NCBI RefSeq assembly: GCF_008124785.1
Contig: NZ_VNHU01000002.1
Location: forward strand, 62,001-126,000
Source: Aquimarina intermedia
Lineage (GTDB): Bacteria; Bacteroidota; Bacteroidia; Flavobacteriales; Flavobacteriaceae
Reading direction: 5' to 3'
Length of the DNA stretch: 64,000 nucleotides
Part shown: one piece after another, positions 62,904-64,000 of the stretch
How the letters are laid out: every line of letters starts with the position of its first letter
How positions within the stretch are numbered: position 1 is the first letter of the stretch
The notes under the pieces: generated by a model
The model's input: the letters and a program-made list of their open reading frames with translations, nothing else
What the model was told of the DNA's origin: nothing
The model's database searches: none
Position numbers and translations under genes: made by a program

Positions 62904-64000
62904 TATGCCTTGTAACGCCCGATCAATATCTCCAATAATATCATCAATATGCTCTAAGCCAACAGAGCATCGTACCAAGCCGTCAGTAATACCAACGGCA
63001 TTTTTATCTTCCTGTGCTAATTTACTGTGCGTTGTTGACGCGGGATGCGTGACAATGGTTCGGGTATCTCCTAAATTTGCTGATAACGAACATAGTTGGA
63101 TGGCATCAAAAAAAGTTTTACCGCCATGTACACCTCCTTTTACTTCAAAAGAAATAATATTACCCCCTAAAAGCATTTGCTTCTGAGCGATTTCAAATTT
63201 GAGATGAGACGGTAGAAAAGGGTACTTCACCCAATTAACATTAGGATGTTGTTCTAAAAACTTAGCTAATTCATGCGCGTTCTGACAGTGTTTTTCAACA
63301 CGCACTGCCAGTGTTTCCAAACTTTTTGATAACACCCAAGCATTAAAAGGGGATAATGCCGGACCTGTATTGCGAGAAAATAAATATATCTCCCGAATTA
63401 ATTCTTTACGCCCCACGGTAACCCCTCCTAATACTCGTCCCTGACCATCAATCAGTTTGGTAGCCGAATGGATAACCAAATCTGCTCCAAACTTGATAGG
63501 TTGTTGCAAATACGGCGTTGCAAAACAATTATCAATAATCAGTAGTAGATTATATTTTTTGGCTATTCTCGACAATAACTCCAAATCTACAATATCAACC
63601 CCTGGATTCGTGGGTGTTTCAGCATATAACACCTTGGTGTTCGTCTGAATTAGGGTTTCCATCTCATCTACCTGATCAATAGTATAATAGCTAGTTTCTA
63701 TATTCCATTTTGGAAAATATTTAGTAAACAAGGTATGTGTAGACCCAAAAACAGATCGACAAGAAACAATATGATCCCCACTACTTAGTAATGCTGCGAA
63801 CGTCGAAAAAACGGCTGACATACCCGTAGCAAAAGCAAAACCATCTTCAGCACCTTCTAACTGACACATTTTTGCCACAAACTCTGAAGTATTTGGGTTG
63901 CTAAAACGGCTATATAAATTGCGTTCTTTTTCTTCGGCAAATGCTGCACGCATTTCTTCAGAATCTTCAAAAACGAATCCTGAAGTTAAATATAGCGGTG
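62892..64000 (-). CDS. metZ: O-succinyl/O-acetylhomoserine sulfhydrylase, 5' end outside window
   Basis: Cys/Met-metabolism PLP enzyme. It probably condenses an activated homoserine with sulfide to form homocysteine for MetH. The visible 369 codons cover most of the family: PLYLTSGFVF at the edge, RNLYSRFSNPNT, the PLP-pocket sequence FATGMSAVFSTFAALL, YAETPTNPG and the PLP lysine in VIHSATKLIDGQGR. The frame is open through 64000, so only about 20 N-terminal codons are missing. Cystathionine gamma-synthase is possible, but the sulfate context favours sulfhydrylase. Confidence 0.88.
   Translation of the reverse strand, partial: PLYLTSGFVFEDSEEMRAAFAEEKERNLYSRFSNPNTSEFVAKMCQLEGAEDGFAFATGMSAVFSTFAALLSSGDHIVSCRSVFGSTHTLFTKYFPKWNIETSYYTIDQVDEMETLIQTNTKVLYAETPTNPGVDIVDLELLSRIAKKYNLLLIIDNCFATPYLQQPIKFGADLVIHSATKLIDGQGRVLGGVTVGRKELIREIYLFSRNTGPALSPFNAWVLSKSLETLAVRVEKHCQNAHELAKFLEQHPNVNWVKYPFLPSHLKFEIAQKQMLLGGNIISFEVKGGVHGGKTFFDAIQLCSLSANLGDTRTIVTHPASTTHSKLAQEDKNAVGITDGLVRCSVGLEHIDDIIGDIDRALQGIKKG

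Noticed and set aside
1..64000. Many 60-125 aa ORFs antisense or out of frame to the genes above
   Set aside because: They overlap genes with clear family motifs, show no recognisable domains and lack promoters; they are shadows of the real coding frames.
1..64000. tRNA, rRNA, CRISPR, transposase or integrase
   Set aside because: No cloverleaf, rRNA block, repeat-spacer array or mobile-element gene was noticed on either strand by eye.

Overview
The window is a chromosomal stretch of a marine-type Flavobacteriia (phylum Bacteroidota). The evidence is the gliding genes gldA, gldB and gldC; AT-rich DNA with almost no Shine-Dalgarno sequences; repeated Bacteroidota -7 promoter elements (TAnnTTTG); and flavobacterial gene forms such as a two-gene MetH, a DAHP synthase-chorismate mutase fusion and an SDR-type threonine dehydrogenase. 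I cannot name the genus. Most genes are on the minus strand, so operons read from high to low coordinates. I saw no tRNA, rRNA, CRISPR array, insertion sequence or prophage.

Layout. (1) 1-12.8 kb, minus: division and cell-wall cluster in the order mraZ, rsmH, ftsL, ftsI, murE, mraY, murD, ftsW, murG, murC, ftsQ, ftsA (cut by the window edge). murF is missing from its usual place. Three GTGGTA repeats at 10-bp pitch lie at the mraZ promoter and look like a MraZ operator. (2) 13-17.4 kb: an alpha/beta hydrolase, engB, nadE and an atypical response regulator (plus strand), with gldB-gldC between them on the minus strand. (3) 17.4-22.3 kb, minus: dnaG, an outer-membrane barrel, a polyprenyl synthase and rlmN. 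(4) 22.4-36.0 kb, minus: an aromatic amino-acid operon (pheA, aminotransferase, tyrA, DAHP synthase/chorismate mutase) followed by rsgA, dtd, two DUF3857 transglutaminase-like proteins, a MazG-like hydrolase, aroA and queA, then a two-domain CHI-like/DUF2147 protein. (5) 36.2-40.1 kb: kbl and tdh (threonine catabolism) divergent from an Lrp/AsnC regulator, then gldA. (6) 40.1-46.5 kb, minus: two large multi-PAS histidine kinases and a single-domain response regulator. (7) 46.6-53.5 kb, minus: a DUF2807 lipoprotein, a PagL-like lipid A deacylase, metF and the split metH pair behind a SAM-I riboswitch. (8) 53.6-62.2 kb, minus: sulfate assimilation (DUF2061, cysH, cysD, cysN, sulfite reductase with a C-terminal helical extension, siroheme genes, ferredoxin-NADP reductase and a ferredoxin). 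A lipocalin-like lipoprotein and a truncated metZ-like gene close the window.

The most notable signal is a complete, apparently undescribed transcription attenuator ahead of pheA. A 25-codon leader ORF (35956-36033) carries seven Phe, two Tyr and one Trp codon. It is followed by a strong intrinsic terminator, and the end of the leader ORF can pair with the terminator's 5' arm. This would couple Phe/Tyr-tRNA charging to the operon that makes both amino acids.

Sulfur genes form a connected module. Sulfate is activated and reduced to sulfide by the cys operon, metZ incorporates it, and metH/metF finish methionine under SAM control. The cys operon has a perfect 8-bp dyad directly after a consensus -7 box, which looks like a repressor site.
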